Assembly (NCBI GenBank): GCA_003131315.1
Contig: PKUV01000140.1
Coordinates: 1 to 64,000, forward strand
Source of the DNA: Acidobacteriaceae bacterium
GTDB taxonomy: Bacteria > Acidobacteriota > Terriglobia > Terriglobales > Acidobacteriaceae
Length of the DNA stretch: 64,000 nt
Direction of reading: 5' to 3'
Made by a program: the position numbers and the translations under genes
The notes under the pieces: generated by a model
Database searches by the model: none
What the model saw: the letters and a program-made list of their open reading frames with translations, nothing else
Told to the model about the DNA's origin: nothing
Shown here: positions 1 through 8,273 of the stretch, one piece after another
Layout: each line of letters begins with the position of its first letter
Position numbering within the stretch: the stretch's first letter is position 1

Positions 1-73
1 GTATCTGTGAAAATGCTCTAAAATCCAACGACTGCGACCGCCCTCCGCCCCGTTCCGAGCACCGCGCCCCGTG

Positions 74-790
74 TCATTCCAAGCGGAGCCGAGCCGACTC
101 GTTAGCGAAGCGAATCGCCGACAGAACCTCCAGCGGCTCAGGCCGATCAGTGTAGTCCTCGTTAGCGGAGGCGAAAAGAATGGTCCCATCACGATCAATA
201 ACAAACGTTGCGGGGATAGGCAGCTCCCAGCTGGAGTCGCCGTTGACGAACGGCAGGTTGACGAAGGTGCTGCGGTAGAGCCCCTGCTGTTCGTCGGGGA
301 CGCGGTACACCAGCCCGAACTGGCGGGCGACCTCATTGTGAGCGTCCACCAGCAGCGGGAAGGCGACCTTGTGCTGGTCATGCATGAAAAAAGCCTGCTT
401 CTCCGTTTGCGGGGAGACGGCAACGAGCGCAGCTCCGGCGGCTGTGATCTCGGAGGCGATATAGTTCATGGCCTCCATCTGGCCGACGCAGAATGGGCAC
501 CAGCGCCCGCGGATGAACAAGAGCACGAGGCGTCCTTTGGCCAGAAGATTGGCGGAGGAAACGGCCCGGCCGTTGTGGTCCGGAAGTTCGAACGAGGGCG
601 ACTTGTCGCCGACCTTGAGCGCCTTGGATGCGAGTCCGTGAGTTTTGAGGCCGGAAACGGCGCGGGCATGGACAGCCTGAACGTCAGCGGGAACGTACTT
701 GGCGATGAGCTCTTTGCGCTCGGCAAAGATTTCGCGCAGCGGGCGCATGTCGCTGTAGGAGCCGGATTCCTGGAGAGAGCGCCACTTCAT
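74..790 (-). CDS. Peroxiredoxin-like thioredoxin-fold protein (AhpC/TSA family)
   Basis: A 238-residue protein with an AhpC/TSA thioredoxin fold after about 55 helical N-terminal residues. The active-site region reads GRWCPFC (Cys98 and Cys101), followed by QMEAM. A CxxC at this place resembles the PRX-like/redoxin group rather than a classical 2-Cys peroxiredoxin, whose motif is PxxxTxxC. The cis-Pro region is PIPATFVIDRDG near residues 191-202. It probably reduces peroxides or disulfides in the cytoplasm, since no signal peptide is visible. It lies 67 nt downstream of ffh on the same strand, with a heptad palindrome in the gap. The ATG start has no obvious Shine-Dalgarno sequence. The fold is sure, the substrate is not. 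Confidence 0.85.
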   Translation of the reverse strand: MKWRSLQESGSYSDMRPLREIFAERKELIAKYVPADVQAVHARAVSGLKTHGLASKALKVGDKSPSFELPDHNGRAVSSANLLAKGRLVLLFIRGRWCPFCVGQMEAMNYIASEITAAGAALVAVSPQTEKQAFFMHDQHKVAFPLLVDAHNEVARQFGLVYRVPDEQQGLYRSTFVNLPFVNGDSSWELPIPATFVIDRDGTILFASANEDYTDRPEPLEVLSAIRFANESARLRLE

Positions 791-797
791 AAGGGAG

Positions 798-858
798 GTG
801 CCAGTTGTAGGTTCCCAGCGGGTTCAAGCACTGGCAACTGAGAACTGAGAACTGGTTC
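798..858. repeat. Heptad palindrome A1 (TTCTCAG words)
   Basis: Read on the minus strand, one arm is TTCTCAG-TTCTCAG-TTGCCAG. The facing arm is a degenerate version containing CCAGTTGTAG and GTTCCCAG. Together they form an imperfect hairpin directly after the ffh stop codon. It belongs to the NNNTCAG heptad family described under findings. A role in 3'-end formation of ffh mRNA is inferred from position only. Confidence 0.7.
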
Positions 859-2216
859 TACATTCCCGGAAACTTCATCCCCGCCATTCGCCGCGCGAAA
901 CTCGGCTTGCCCATCTGCTTGAACATTTTTTTCATCTGGGCGTACTGGCGGAGCAGGTTGTTGACTTCCTGCACGCTGGTGCCGGAGCCGCGGGCGATGC
1001 GTTTGCGGCGGCTGCCGTTGATGGCTTCGTGATGGTTGCGCTCGTATCCGGTCATGGAATTGATGATGGCCTCGACGCGATTGATCTGTTTTTCGTCAAC
1101 CTTGTCGGCGGCTTTCTGCAGGCCGGAAAACGCGCCGACACTGGGCAGCATGCCCATGAGACTTTGCAGCGAGCCCATTTTGCGAACTTGCCGCAACTGG
1201 TCGCGGAAATCTTCGAGCGAAAAGCCGTCGCCACTGAGGACCTTGGAGGCAAGTTCGTTGGCCTTTTTCTTGTCGATCTGCGACTCGGCTTTTTCGATGA
1301 GCGAGAGGATGTCGCCCATGCCGAGAATGCGCGAGACGATGCGGTCGGGGTGGAAGGGCTCGAGCGCGTCGTATTTTTCGCCGACGCCGATGAACTTGAT
1401 GGGCTGGCCGGTCACCTGGCGGATGGAGATCGCCGCGCCGCCGCGGGCGTCGCCGTCCATTTTGGTAAGGATGACGCCGGTGAGCGTGAGCTTCTTATGG
1501 AATTCGTCGGCCGAGCGGACGGCGTCCTGTCCGGTCATCGAATCGGCGACGAACAAAATTTCCTGCGGATTGAGCAGGCGCTTGAGCGACTGCATCTCCT
1601 CCATGAGTTGGTCGTCGATGTGGAGACGCCCGGCGGTATCGACGATGAGCACGTCGCAGCCAGTGTTGATCGCTTCGCGGCGCGCTTCTTTGGCAAGGCG
1701 CTCGACGGTGGCCGTATTCGCTTCTCCGACCTCGCCTTCGTAGAGGTTGGCCTTGATCGCCGCCGCAACAACTCTAAGTTGCTCGCGCGCGGCGGGCCGG
1801 TAAACGTCAACCGAGACGAGCAGCGGCCGGTGTCCGCCATTCTTCAGCCAGTTGGCGAGCTTGCCCGAGGTAGTGGTTTTGCCGGAGCCCTGCAAGCCGG
1901 CCATGAGCACGACGGTCGGAGGCTGCGACGCGAACTTTAATTTAGCCGTATCTTTGCCAAGCGTTTCAACCAGTTCGTCGCGGACGATCTTGATGACCTG
2001 CTCGCCGGGCGAGAGCGCGGTCAGCACTTCCTGGCCGACAGCCTTGGCCTGGATGCGGTCGATGAGGTCTTTGACGACTTTGAAGTTGACGTCGGCTTCA
2101 AGCAAGGCCAGACGGATTTGCTTCATCGCCTCGGCGATGTTCTCTTCGGTGAGGACGGCTTGTCCGCGGAGAGACTTGAAGGCGCGCTGGAGTTTTTCCT
2201 GAAGATTCTCGAACAT
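858..2216 (-). CDS. ffh: Signal recognition particle GTPase Ffh (SRP54)
   Basis: A 452-residue Ffh, the usual family length. The N domain covers about residues 1-95. The G domain holds the P-loop GLQGSGKTTT (107-116), DVYRPAAREQL, DTAGRLHID and the specificity motif TKMDGDARGG. The methionine-rich M domain follows from about residue 300, with the RNA-binding stretch RIARGSGTSVQEVN and the C-terminal QMKKMFKQMG. Ffh binds 4.5S RNA and signal sequences of nascent membrane proteins and delivers ribosomes to FtsY. All GTPase motifs are intact. The start ATG lies about 205 nt from the next upstream gene, so it probably has its own promoter. Confidence 0.98.
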   Translation of the reverse strand: MFENLQEKLQRAFKSLRGQAVLTEENIAEAMKQIRLALLEADVNFKVVKDLIDRIQAKAVGQEVLTALSPGEQVIKIVRDELVETLGKDTAKLKFASQPPTVVLMAGLQGSGKTTTSGKLANWLKNGGHRPLLVSVDVYRPAAREQLRVVAAAIKANLYEGEVGEANTATVERLAKEARREAINTGCDVLIVDTAGRLHIDDQLMEEMQSLKRLLNPQEILFVADSMTGQDAVRSADEFHKKLTLTGVILTKMDGDARGGAAISIRQVTGQPIKFIGVGEKYDALEPFHPDRIVSRILGMGDILSLIEKAESQIDKKKANELASKVLSGDGFSLEDFRDQLRQVRKMGSLQSLMGMLPSVGAFSGLQKAADKVDEKQINRVEAIINSMTGYERNHHEAINGSRRKRIARGSGTSVQEVNNLLRQYAQMKKMFKQMGKPSFARRMAGMKFPGM

Positions 2217-2263
2217 AGGCGTAAGTAGCTATTTTAGCAGTCGCGATGGGGTGGGAGTCGTTA

Positions 2264-2286
2264 GTCGTTCGCTGTTTGTCGTTCGC
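2264..2286. repeat. Heptad word repeat G, copy 1 (GTCGTTC/GCTGTTT words)
   Basis: The 23-mer reads as 7-nt words GTCGTTC, GCTGTTT, GTCGTTC, then GC. A second copy at 4184-4206 differs at one base. It lies in the ffh upstream region. No facing inverted arm is visible. Confidence 0.6.
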
Positions 2287-2298
2287 AAAATCCTCGGT

Positions 2299-2324
2299 GT
2301 CATCCTGAGCGAAGCGAAGGACCT
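2299..2324. repeat. Single arm of the GTCATCCTGAGCGAAGCG repeat
   Basis: This 26-nt stretch starts GTCATCCTGAGCGAAGCGAA and is identical to the left arm of the full hairpin at 11788-11860. Only one arm is present here, between ffh and the flavin reductase gene. It is therefore a truncated member of a dispersed palindromic repeat. Confidence 0.75.
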
Positions 2325-2421
2325 ATGCAGTTTGCGCGCGTCGCCGGAGATGAGGATTCTGCAATAGCCGAATCTAGCTGCAGTCAGCGGCGGCTTCGCG
2401 TATCAGAGACATTGATCCCCT

Positions 2422-3078
2422 TCACTCGACCTTCGGCCTCGCCATTTCAAAGCGCTCGGTGGTTCGCGTGTACTGGATGCCGCCCATGCGGCCGATCAGA
2501 TCCAGGGAGTTCCGGTCCAGGCGTCCTTCTTTTATGTGCTCTTCGTTGATGTGGATCGAAACGATTTCACCAATCACCAGGCTGCCGCCCTCGGGGCCGG
2601 GATTGAAGTCGAGAATCTGATGCAGCTTGCATTCAAAGCTCACGGGAGACTCCGCCACTCGCCGCGGCCGCACGAGTTTCGAAGGCGCCGAGGCGAGTTT
2701 CGCCACTTCGAATTCATTGATGGCCGCGTCATATTCGCCGCTGGTCAAGTTCATGGCCTCGGCCAGTTCGTAGGTGACCACGTTGATCACGAATTCTCCA
2801 GTCTCGCGAATATTCCGCAGCGTGTCTTTGGGCGTTCCTGCAGGATGTCCTGCGGGATCTGCTGCCGCTGCTCCCGATTTTTTCGGCGAGCGCATCGCCG
2901 GCGCAAACGCCAACAGCGGAGGCTCGGCGCACACGGCATTGAAAAACGAAAAGGGCGCCAGGTTGGGTTGTCCGGAAGCGCTGAGGCTCGAGACCCACGC
3001 GATCGGCCGCGGCGCCACGGCGCTGATCAGAATGTTATAGATCTCACGGTGCGCAAGTTGAGAAGGAATGACGTCCAT
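2422..3078 (-). CDS. Flavin reductase-like FMN-binding protein
   Basis: A 218-residue protein of the flavin-reductase-like, FMN-binding split-barrel family. The N-terminal VAPRPIAWVSSLSASGQPNL and SFFNAVCAEPPLLAFAP match the conserved FMN-phosphate-binding strand and loop. KDTLRNIRETGEFVIN and FECKLHQI follow in the expected order. Relatives reduce flavin with NAD(P)H or hold FMN in redox proteins. The substrate cannot be read from sequence. It lies between ffh and the HDAC-fold gene on the same strand, 26 nt downstream of the latter, so the two may be co-transcribed. The stretch SPKKSGAAAADPAGHPAGTP looks like a low-complexity insertion. Confidence 0.88.
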   Translation of the reverse strand: MDVIPSQLAHREIYNILISAVAPRPIAWVSSLSASGQPNLAPFSFFNAVCAEPPLLAFAPAMRSPKKSGAAAADPAGHPAGTPKDTLRNIRETGEFVINVVTYELAEAMNLTSGEYDAAINEFEVAKLASAPSKLVRPRRVAESPVSFECKLHQILDFNPGPEGGSLVIGEIVSIHINEEHIKEGRLDRNSLDLIGRMGGIQYTRTTERFEMARPKVE

Positions 3079-3104
3079 AGCGTCAAGTATATCGAAGCGC
3101 TTTG

Positions 3105-4103
3105 TCAGCCCTTCCCGGCGAACACCTCTTTTGCGGCGACCACCGTATTGCAGTGGATGGTGATTGTGTCTTCGAGCTTCAGAGCGTAGCCGCCGGCGAG
3201 TGTGACCATCACGGGGATGCCCTCGGCCTTGGCGATTTGGAACACGAGAGCGTCTCGCTCCTTCAATCCCTCAATCGTCAACGACAATCCGCCGAGCTGA
3301 TCTTCGCGATAAGGATCGGCTCCGGCGAGGTAACAGATAAGCTCCGGCTCGAACTTGCTCAATCCCAAACTGAGCGCGTTGCCGAGGCACGCCAGATATT
3401 CGCCGTCGCCGATCTCGTCGGGCAAATTCAGGTCAAGCGACGAAGGGGGCTTAAACGCCGGGTAGTTGTTTTGCTGATGGAGCGAGATGGTGAAGACGTC
3501 CTCGGCGTGGGCGCTGCGCGTTCTGGTGGGGCGATAGGGATTCAGGACTGACCCGGATGCCGAGGGCAGCGGATCGCTGGGGACACGCGTGCCGGCAAAA
3601 ATCACGGCAGTGCCATTGCCCTGATGGACGTCGCAATCGACGGTCATCGCGGTGCGAATCTTGCCGTCACGCTGCATGCGGCGGATGGCGATGGCCACGT
3701 CGTGGATCATGCAGAAGCCTTCGCCGTGATCGGGGAACGCGTGATGGAATCCACCACCGATGCTGATGGCCACGCCGTCGTTGAGGGCATGATCGGCGGC
3801 CAGCATGGAGCCGCCCGCTGCGAGCCAGAAGGCGCGCACTAACTCCGGCGAGTACGGGACTTCGAGCTCCAACTCCTCGCGCGCGCTGAGCGTGCCCGTC
3901 TTCAACTTCTCGACGTACTGCGGAGTGTGCACGAGCAGCACGTCCTGGTCGGTCGCCGGACGAGGGGTGACAAAATCGGAGGGCGCGGCAATTCCGGACG
4001 CGAGCAGTTGGTCATGAATGCGCTTGTATTTTTCGGAGGGAAAAACATGGGAGCCGATGGGCAGGTAATAGTCGTCGCTGTAGACGAGTTTGAAGGGCAG
4101 CAT
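3105..4103 (-). CDS. Histone deacetylase-fold amidohydrolase (AcuC/HDAC superfamily)
   Basis: A 332-residue member of the arginase/deacetylase superfamily. Visible active-site features are GGGFHHAFPDHGEGFC (tandem His and the Gly-rich loop), the zinc ligands of DCDVHQGNG, the third zinc ligand in AGADPY and the C-terminal GGY. Relatives hydrolyse N-acetyl groups from lysine (AcuC acting on acetyl-CoA synthetase) or from small acetyl-amines. There is no signal peptide, so it is cytoplasmic. The start ATG falls inside a 14-nt tandem repeat and has no Shine-Dalgarno, but it suits the family because the first core strand KLVYSDDY begins at residue 5. Catalysis looks intact; the natural substrate is unknown. 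Confidence 0.9.
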   Translation of the reverse strand: MLPFKLVYSDDYYLPIGSHVFPSEKYKRIHDQLLASGIAAPSDFVTPRPATDQDVLLVHTPQYVEKLKTGTLSAREELELEVPYSPELVRAFWLAAGGSMLAADHALNDGVAISIGGGFHHAFPDHGEGFCMIHDVAIAIRRMQRDGKIRTAMTVDCDVHQGNGTAVIFAGTRVPSDPLPSASGSVLNPYRPTRTRSAHAEDVFTISLHQQNNYPAFKPPSSLDLNLPDEIGDGEYLACLGNALSLGLSKFEPELICYLAGADPYREDQLGGLSLTIEGLKERDALVFQIAKAEGIPVMVTLAGGYALKLEDTITIHCNTVVAAKEVFAGKG

Positions 4104-4128
4104 TCAGCACTCAGCATTCAGCACTCAG
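4101..4128. repeat. Heptad repeat E: CATTCAG-CACTCAG twice, over the HDAC start codon
   Basis: Two exact copies of a 14-mer made of the 7-nt words CATTCAG and CACTCAG. On the minus strand the last three bases of the second copy are the ATG of the HDAC-fold gene, and the first copy carries an out-of-frame ATG 14 nt upstream. It is a one-armed member of the NNNTCAG family. Confidence 0.85.
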
Positions 4129-4183
4129 CGGGGCGAGGCTGAAAACTTCATATCATACGCGATTGGCCGGGATTTGGAAGAAC

Positions 4184-4206
4184 GTCGTTCGCTGTTCGTC
4201 GTTCGC
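4184..4206. repeat. Heptad word repeat G, copy 2
   Basis: Words GTCGTTC, GCTGTTC, GTCGTTC, then GC. It differs by one base from the copy at 2264-2286. It lies in the divergent region between the HDAC-fold gene and polA. Confidence 0.6.
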
Positions 4207-4278
4207 GGCGCGCGGCTCGATCATCGCGCGAGGATTCGGATCCGCGAGCTGTGGAGTATGGTCTTGCTTCCAAAATTC

Positions 4279-4385
4279 TTAACCACAGAGGGCATAGAGG
4301 AACACAGGGGGCTTCTTTTACAACTGACTACCAAATTGATCTCGAAACAAGTGTTTCCCCTGTGTCCTCTGTGCTCCCTGTGGTT
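4279..4385. repeat. Nonamer palindrome C1 (CACAGAGG words)
   Basis: The left arm begins TTAACCACAGAGGGCATAGA. The right arm reads back as the complement of AACCACAGGGAGCACAGAGG. The pair makes a long imperfect hairpin with about 40 nt of loop. It lies just upstream of polA and is wrongly translated in the 993-residue ORF (HRGHRGTQG from one arm, VSPVSSVLPVV from the other). Confidence 0.8.
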
Positions 4386-4445
4386 GGGTCTTCTGCAGCT
4401 GTTAAACTTGGCCGGTTGCCTCCCAAAAAGAAATCGCCGCAGCAA

Positions 4446-7232
4446 GTGAGTACCTCGCCTGATCCCCTGCCCGCTTCCTCTCATGGTGCGGGCCGGATTT
4501 TCCTGATCGATACGATGTCGTTCATTTTTCGCGCCTATCACGCGATGGCGCGGCAGCGGCCGATGTCCACGAAGATGGGGGTTCCGACGGCGGCGACTTA
4601 TGTTTTCGTCAACATGCTGCGGAAGCTCCGGGACGATTTTTCGCCCGAGTATCTGGCGGCGGTGTTCGATGTGGGCGCGCCGACGATCCGCAATCGGCAG
4701 GCGGAAGCGATCACGACGATCCGCAAGTTCGACATGAAGACGCAGACGTTCAAAGAAGCGCAGTATGGCGGTTACAAGGCGAATCGCGCCGAGATGCCCG
4801 AGGACCTGGCGCAGCAGATTCCGTACATTCGGCGGGCGCTGGAGGGGTATCGCATCCCAATTTTGCAGCTGGAAGGTTACGAAGCCGACGATGTGATCGG
4901 AACGCTGGCGCGGAAAGCGGCGGCGGAATCGTATCCGGTGTTTGTGGTGTCGAGCGACAAAGACATGCTGCAGTTGGTAAACGACAAGGTGCAGGTGTTG
5001 AATCCGCCGAAGGACAACCTGATCTGCGATGCGGCAAAGGTTGAGGAGATTCTCGGGGTGCCTCCGTCGAAGGTGGTGGATGTGATGGCGTTGCGCGGCG
5101 ACGCGGTGGATAACATTCCGGGGGCGCCGGGGATCGGCGACAAGGGGTCGGTGGAACTGATTCAGCGCTTTGGAAGCGTGGAGCAGGCGCTGGAACATGC
5201 GGCTGAGGTGGAGAAGAAGACGTATCGGGAATCGCTGCAGAACAATCGCGACAACATCCTGCACAGCAAACAGCTGGTGACGATCGATGCCGACGTGGCG
5301 GTCGAGCTGGATGTTGCCGCGATGAAAGCGGGCGAACCGGACGTTGAATCTCTGCGCGCGCTGTTTGCCGAGCTCGAATTTACTTCTTTGTTGAAAGAAC
5401 TGCTTCCCGTGGCTGAAGTGAAGGAGGGCGACTACCGGGAGATCACGTCGAAGGCTGAATTCGAGGATTATTTGAGAGGCTTGGGCGAGAGCGTGCCGCT
5501 CGCGCTGGCAATTCCGACCGAGCACACGAAGAGCATTTACACCGAGAGCGCTGCAGGGGAAGACGAGGAGCCTCAGCCTGCGCAGTCGGGGTTTCTGGCT
5601 TTGCAGCCCGCGGATGCGGAGGATCAGAGTGCCAGAGGTGTAAAACGCATTGCCGTATCGAATGCGCCGGGGGCGGGGGCGATGGTCGCGCTGGAAGACA
5701 GGGAGCTCGCCGATCGAGTGAAGAGCATGCTCGAAGATGCCGCTGTGCCGAAGACGGTTCACGATCTCAAGTTTGCGCTGCACTATTTTTCCGAGCATTT
5801 TCCTGGAGCGGGAATTGCGTTGGCCGGAGTGAGGCATGATCCGATGCTGTATTCCTATCTGCTCGATCCGACCTATTCGTCGCATTCGTTGCCGGAGGTT
5901 GCGCTGCGGAGATTCAATTTGAAGATGAGCGGCAACCTGGCGGAAGCGGCGGATGTAACGGGCAGGCTGGCGAGCGCACTCCGCAAAGAAGTCGACGACC
6001 AGGGACTGACCTCGGTGTATGAGGAGATCGATGCGCCGCTGGTGCCTGTGCTGGCGCGTATGGAAGACGCGGGAGTGAAGATTGATCCGGCGGCGCTGGG
6101 GCAGATGTCGGTGAAGTTGCAGCGCGAGGCCGAAGCCAAGGCGCGGGACATTTATGAGCGTTGCGGCGTGGAGTTCAACATTAATTCACCGAAGCAACTG
6201 GGGGATGTGCTGTTCAACAAGCTGGCCCTGCCGATGCCGTCGAAATACGGGAAAGGGAAAAAGATTTCGACGGCGGTGGATGTATTGGAAGGACTGGCGG
6301 CAGATCACGAAGTTCCGCGACTGGTGCTGGAGTACCGGCAACTGACGAAGTTGAAGTCGACTTATGTGGATGCATTGCCTGTGCTCATTCGCAGCCAGAG
6401 CGGCCGAGTGCATACGACTTTTGGGCAGACGGGGACAGCGACGGGGAGGCTGTCTTCGACGAATCCGAACCTGCAGAATATTCCGATTCGCACCGAACTT
6501 GGACGAGAGATTCGGGCGGCGTTTATCGCTGAGCCGGGGCACGTACTGCTGGCCGCGGATTATTCGCAGATCGAACTGCGGCTACTGGCACATTTTTCGA
6601 AAGACAAGCTACTGGTGGAGGCGTTTCGCCGCGGGGATGACATTCACACGCTGACCGCGTCGCAGGTGTTTGGCGTGCCGCCGCTGATGGTGACGCCGGA
6701 ACACCGGCGGCAGGCGAAGGTGGTGAATTTCGGGATTGTCTATGGTTTGTCGGCGTTTGGACTGTCGCAGCAGTTGGGCATTGAGCCGGGTGAGGCCAGG
6801 AAATTCATTGATGCGTATTTCGAGAAATACGCGGGAGTGCGGGCGTTCATCGATGCAACGATCGAGCAGACGCGGCGCGATCAGAAAGTGAAGACGCTGT
6901 TCGGGCGCATTCGGCCGATTCCCGACATCAACAGCAAGAATGCCACCCAGCGCGGATTTGCGGAGCGCACGGCGGTGAACACTCCGCTGCAGGGAACGGC
7001 CGCCGACCTGATCAAGCTGGCGATGATCCGGATTGATGAGGAAATCCGGAAGCGCAGGCTGAAGTCGCGGATGACTTTGCAGGTGCACGACGAGCTTGTG
7101 TTCGAAGTGCCGGAGAGCGAAGTGGACGCAATGAAGCCGCTGGTGCGGGAGCACATGGAGGAAGCGCATTTGCTAGAGGTTCCGCTGCTGGTGGAAATCG
7201 GAGTAGGGCCAAACTGGCGGGACATGGAGTAG
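4446..7232 (+). CDS. polA: DNA polymerase I (5' nuclease and polymerase; 3'-5' exonuclease site degenerate)
   Basis: A family A polymerase of about 928 residues. The 5'-nuclease domain opens with GRIFLIDTMSFIFRAYHAM and continues through YEADDVIGTLA and the helix-hairpin-helix DNIPGAPGIGDKG. The middle 3'-5' exonuclease domain has lost its carboxylates: the first motif reads ALAIPTE instead of DTE, and KTVHDLKFALHYF lacks the metal-binding Asp. Polymerase motifs are intact: A (DYSQIELRLLAHF), B (RQAKVVNFGIVYG) and C (QVHDELVFEV). It should remove primers and fill gaps without proofreading. The ORF-track start at 4251 runs through a repeat and is unlikely. GTG 4446 is chosen; TTG 4416 is an alternative, and neither has a clear ribosome-binding site. 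Confidence 0.97.
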   Translation: MSTSPDPLPASSHGAGRIFLIDTMSFIFRAYHAMARQRPMSTKMGVPTAATYVFVNMLRKLRDDFSPEYLAAVFDVGAPTIRNRQAEAITTIRKFDMKTQTFKEAQYGGYKANRAEMPEDLAQQIPYIRRALEGYRIPILQLEGYEADDVIGTLARKAAAESYPVFVVSSDKDMLQLVNDKVQVLNPPKDNLICDAAKVEEILGVPPSKVVDVMALRGDAVDNIPGAPGIGDKGSVELIQRFGSVEQALEHAAEVEKKTYRESLQNNRDNILHSKQLVTIDADVAVELDVAAMKAGEPDVESLRALFAELEFTSLLKELLPVAEVKEGDYREITSKAEFEDYLRGLGESVPLALAIPTEHTKSIYTESAAGEDEEPQPAQSGFLALQPADAEDQSARGVKRIAVSNAPGAGAMVALEDRELADRVKSMLEDAAVPKTVHDLKFALHYFSEHFPGAGIALAGVRHDPMLYSYLLDPTYSSHSLPEVALRRFNLKMSGNLAEAADVTGRLASALRKEVDDQGLTSVYEEIDAPLVPVLARMEDAGVKIDPAALGQMSVKLQREAEAKARDIYERCGVEFNINSPKQLGDVLFNKLALPMPSKYGKGKKISTAVDVLEGLAADHEVPRLVLEYRQLTKLKSTYVDALPVLIRSQSGRVHTTFGQTGTATGRLSSTNPNLQNIPIRTELGREIRAAFIAEPGHVLLAADYSQIELRLLAHFSKDKLLVEAFRRGDDIHTLTASQVFGVPPLMVTPEHRRQAKVVNFGIVYGLSAFGLSQQLGIEPGEARKFIDAYFEKYAGVRAFIDATIEQTRRDQKVKTLFGRIRPIPDINSKNATQRGFAERTAVNTPLQGTAADLIKLAMIRIDEEIRKRRLKSRMTLQVHDELVFEVPESEVDAMKPLVREHMEEAHLLEVPLLVEIGVGPNWRDME

Positions 7233-7414
7233 GAGAACGCATCGAGACAGCAAATGATGAAGTCCGACGCTGAGGAAAACTATTCCAGCGTTTCCGTTCC
7301 AGCGTTCCGATATACTCGGTGGAACGACGCTCGCAAGCGCCGTGTTCGTTGTTGATTCCAGCCGGTTGATTCCAGCTGCATGACAAGGATTTTCGATCCT
7401 GCGGAGGCAGTCTG

Positions 7415-8266
7415 ATGAGTGCAGCTCCATCGCCGGTGTTCGAAGAAACGCCACAGCGCGTTTTTCCCCGGCACCCCATCAACGTACCCCTGGACTTGAT
7501 CGCATTGCGATCGGGGGTCCCCGAAAATTTACCTGGGCGCTGCACAGACCTCAGCGAAGCCGGCGTGGGTGCGGTTGTGGCCGGAGAGTTAGCCGCGGGC
7601 CAACAGGTGGCGGTCGAACTGCGGCTTCCGAATGTTGGCGTGCCCGTTCGGGCGCGCGCGCTGGTTCGCTATCAGTCACGACTCCGTTGCGGGCTTGAGT
7701 TCGTGGGGCTGTCGGTGGAGCAGCGGGAGATGATCCGGTATTGGGTTTACCGCTCCGCTTTAGATCCGGTGGATTTCAAAGAAGCGGCAGGCGGACCTGC
7801 AAAGACGGAAGCGCCGGTGGTCGTCGCGGAACTGGCTGCCAAGCCCAGGCACAGAATTCGCATCGGGCGCCGTGGATTTTATGTGCTGTTCGCTTGCCTG
7901 CTGGTGCTGACTGGTCTGGGATGGTGGCAGTGGCAGAGGTCCTGGAACGAACTGGAAAAGCGGGCGCCGGTTGGGGAGTCGGGGTTGCGAGTCTCTCCCG
8001 AAACCATGGAGAAGCGGATTGTAACGAAGTTGGAGCCGGTTTATCCGGAGGCTGCGCGGAAGGCAGGGATGCAGGGATTGGTGGTGCTGGATGCGGTGAT
8101 TGCGCCGGATGGCAATGTGAAACGCTTGCGGCCTGTGTCTGGGCCCGATCTGCTGGTGCAGTCGGCGACGGAGGCCGTGCAGTCCTGGAAATTTGAGCCG
8201 TACCTATCCAGCGGCAAGGCGGTTGAGGTTGAAACCACGATTGCGGTCGAGTTCCGGCTGAATTGA
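7415..8266 (+). CDS. PilZ domain - transmembrane - TonB C-terminal fusion protein
   Basis: A 283-residue protein with three parts. Residues about 15-112 form a PilZ domain: FPRHPINVPLDL carries the Arg-rich start, DLSEAGVGAVV corresponds to the DxSxxG motif, and GLEFVGLS closes the barrel. A membrane helix (FYVLFACLLVLTGLGWWQW) lies near 155-173. Residues about 197-283 are a TonB C-terminal domain (KLEPVYPEAARKAGMQG, VQSWKFEPY). By family knowledge PilZ binds cyclic di-GMP and TonB domains contact outer-membrane receptors. The order puts PilZ in the cytoplasm and TonB in the periplasm. No ExbB/ExbD genes are nearby. ATG is preceded by GGAGG. The segment 7233-7414 shows no gene. Confidence 0.88.
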   Translation: MSAAPSPVFEETPQRVFPRHPINVPLDLIALRSGVPENLPGRCTDLSEAGVGAVVAGELAAGQQVAVELRLPNVGVPVRARALVRYQSRLRCGLEFVGLSVEQREMIRYWVYRSALDPVDFKEAAGGPAKTEAPVVVAELAAKPRHRIRIGRRGFYVLFACLLVLTGLGWWQWQRSWNELEKRAPVGESGLRVSPETMEKRIVTKLEPVYPEAARKAGMQGLVVLDAVIAPDGNVKRLRPVSGPDLLVQSATEAVQSWKFEPYLSSGKAVEVETTIAVEFRLN

Positions 8267-8273
8267 CGCGGCG

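Noticed and set aside
1029-1940. 303- and 235-residue plus-strand ORFs opposite ffh
   Set aside because: Antisense shadows; ffh on the minus strand is fully conserved over the same span.
4221-5885. 554-residue minus-strand ORF opposite polA
   Set aside because: It is an Arg/His-rich antisense shadow of the polA coding frame with no domain and reads through repeat C1.
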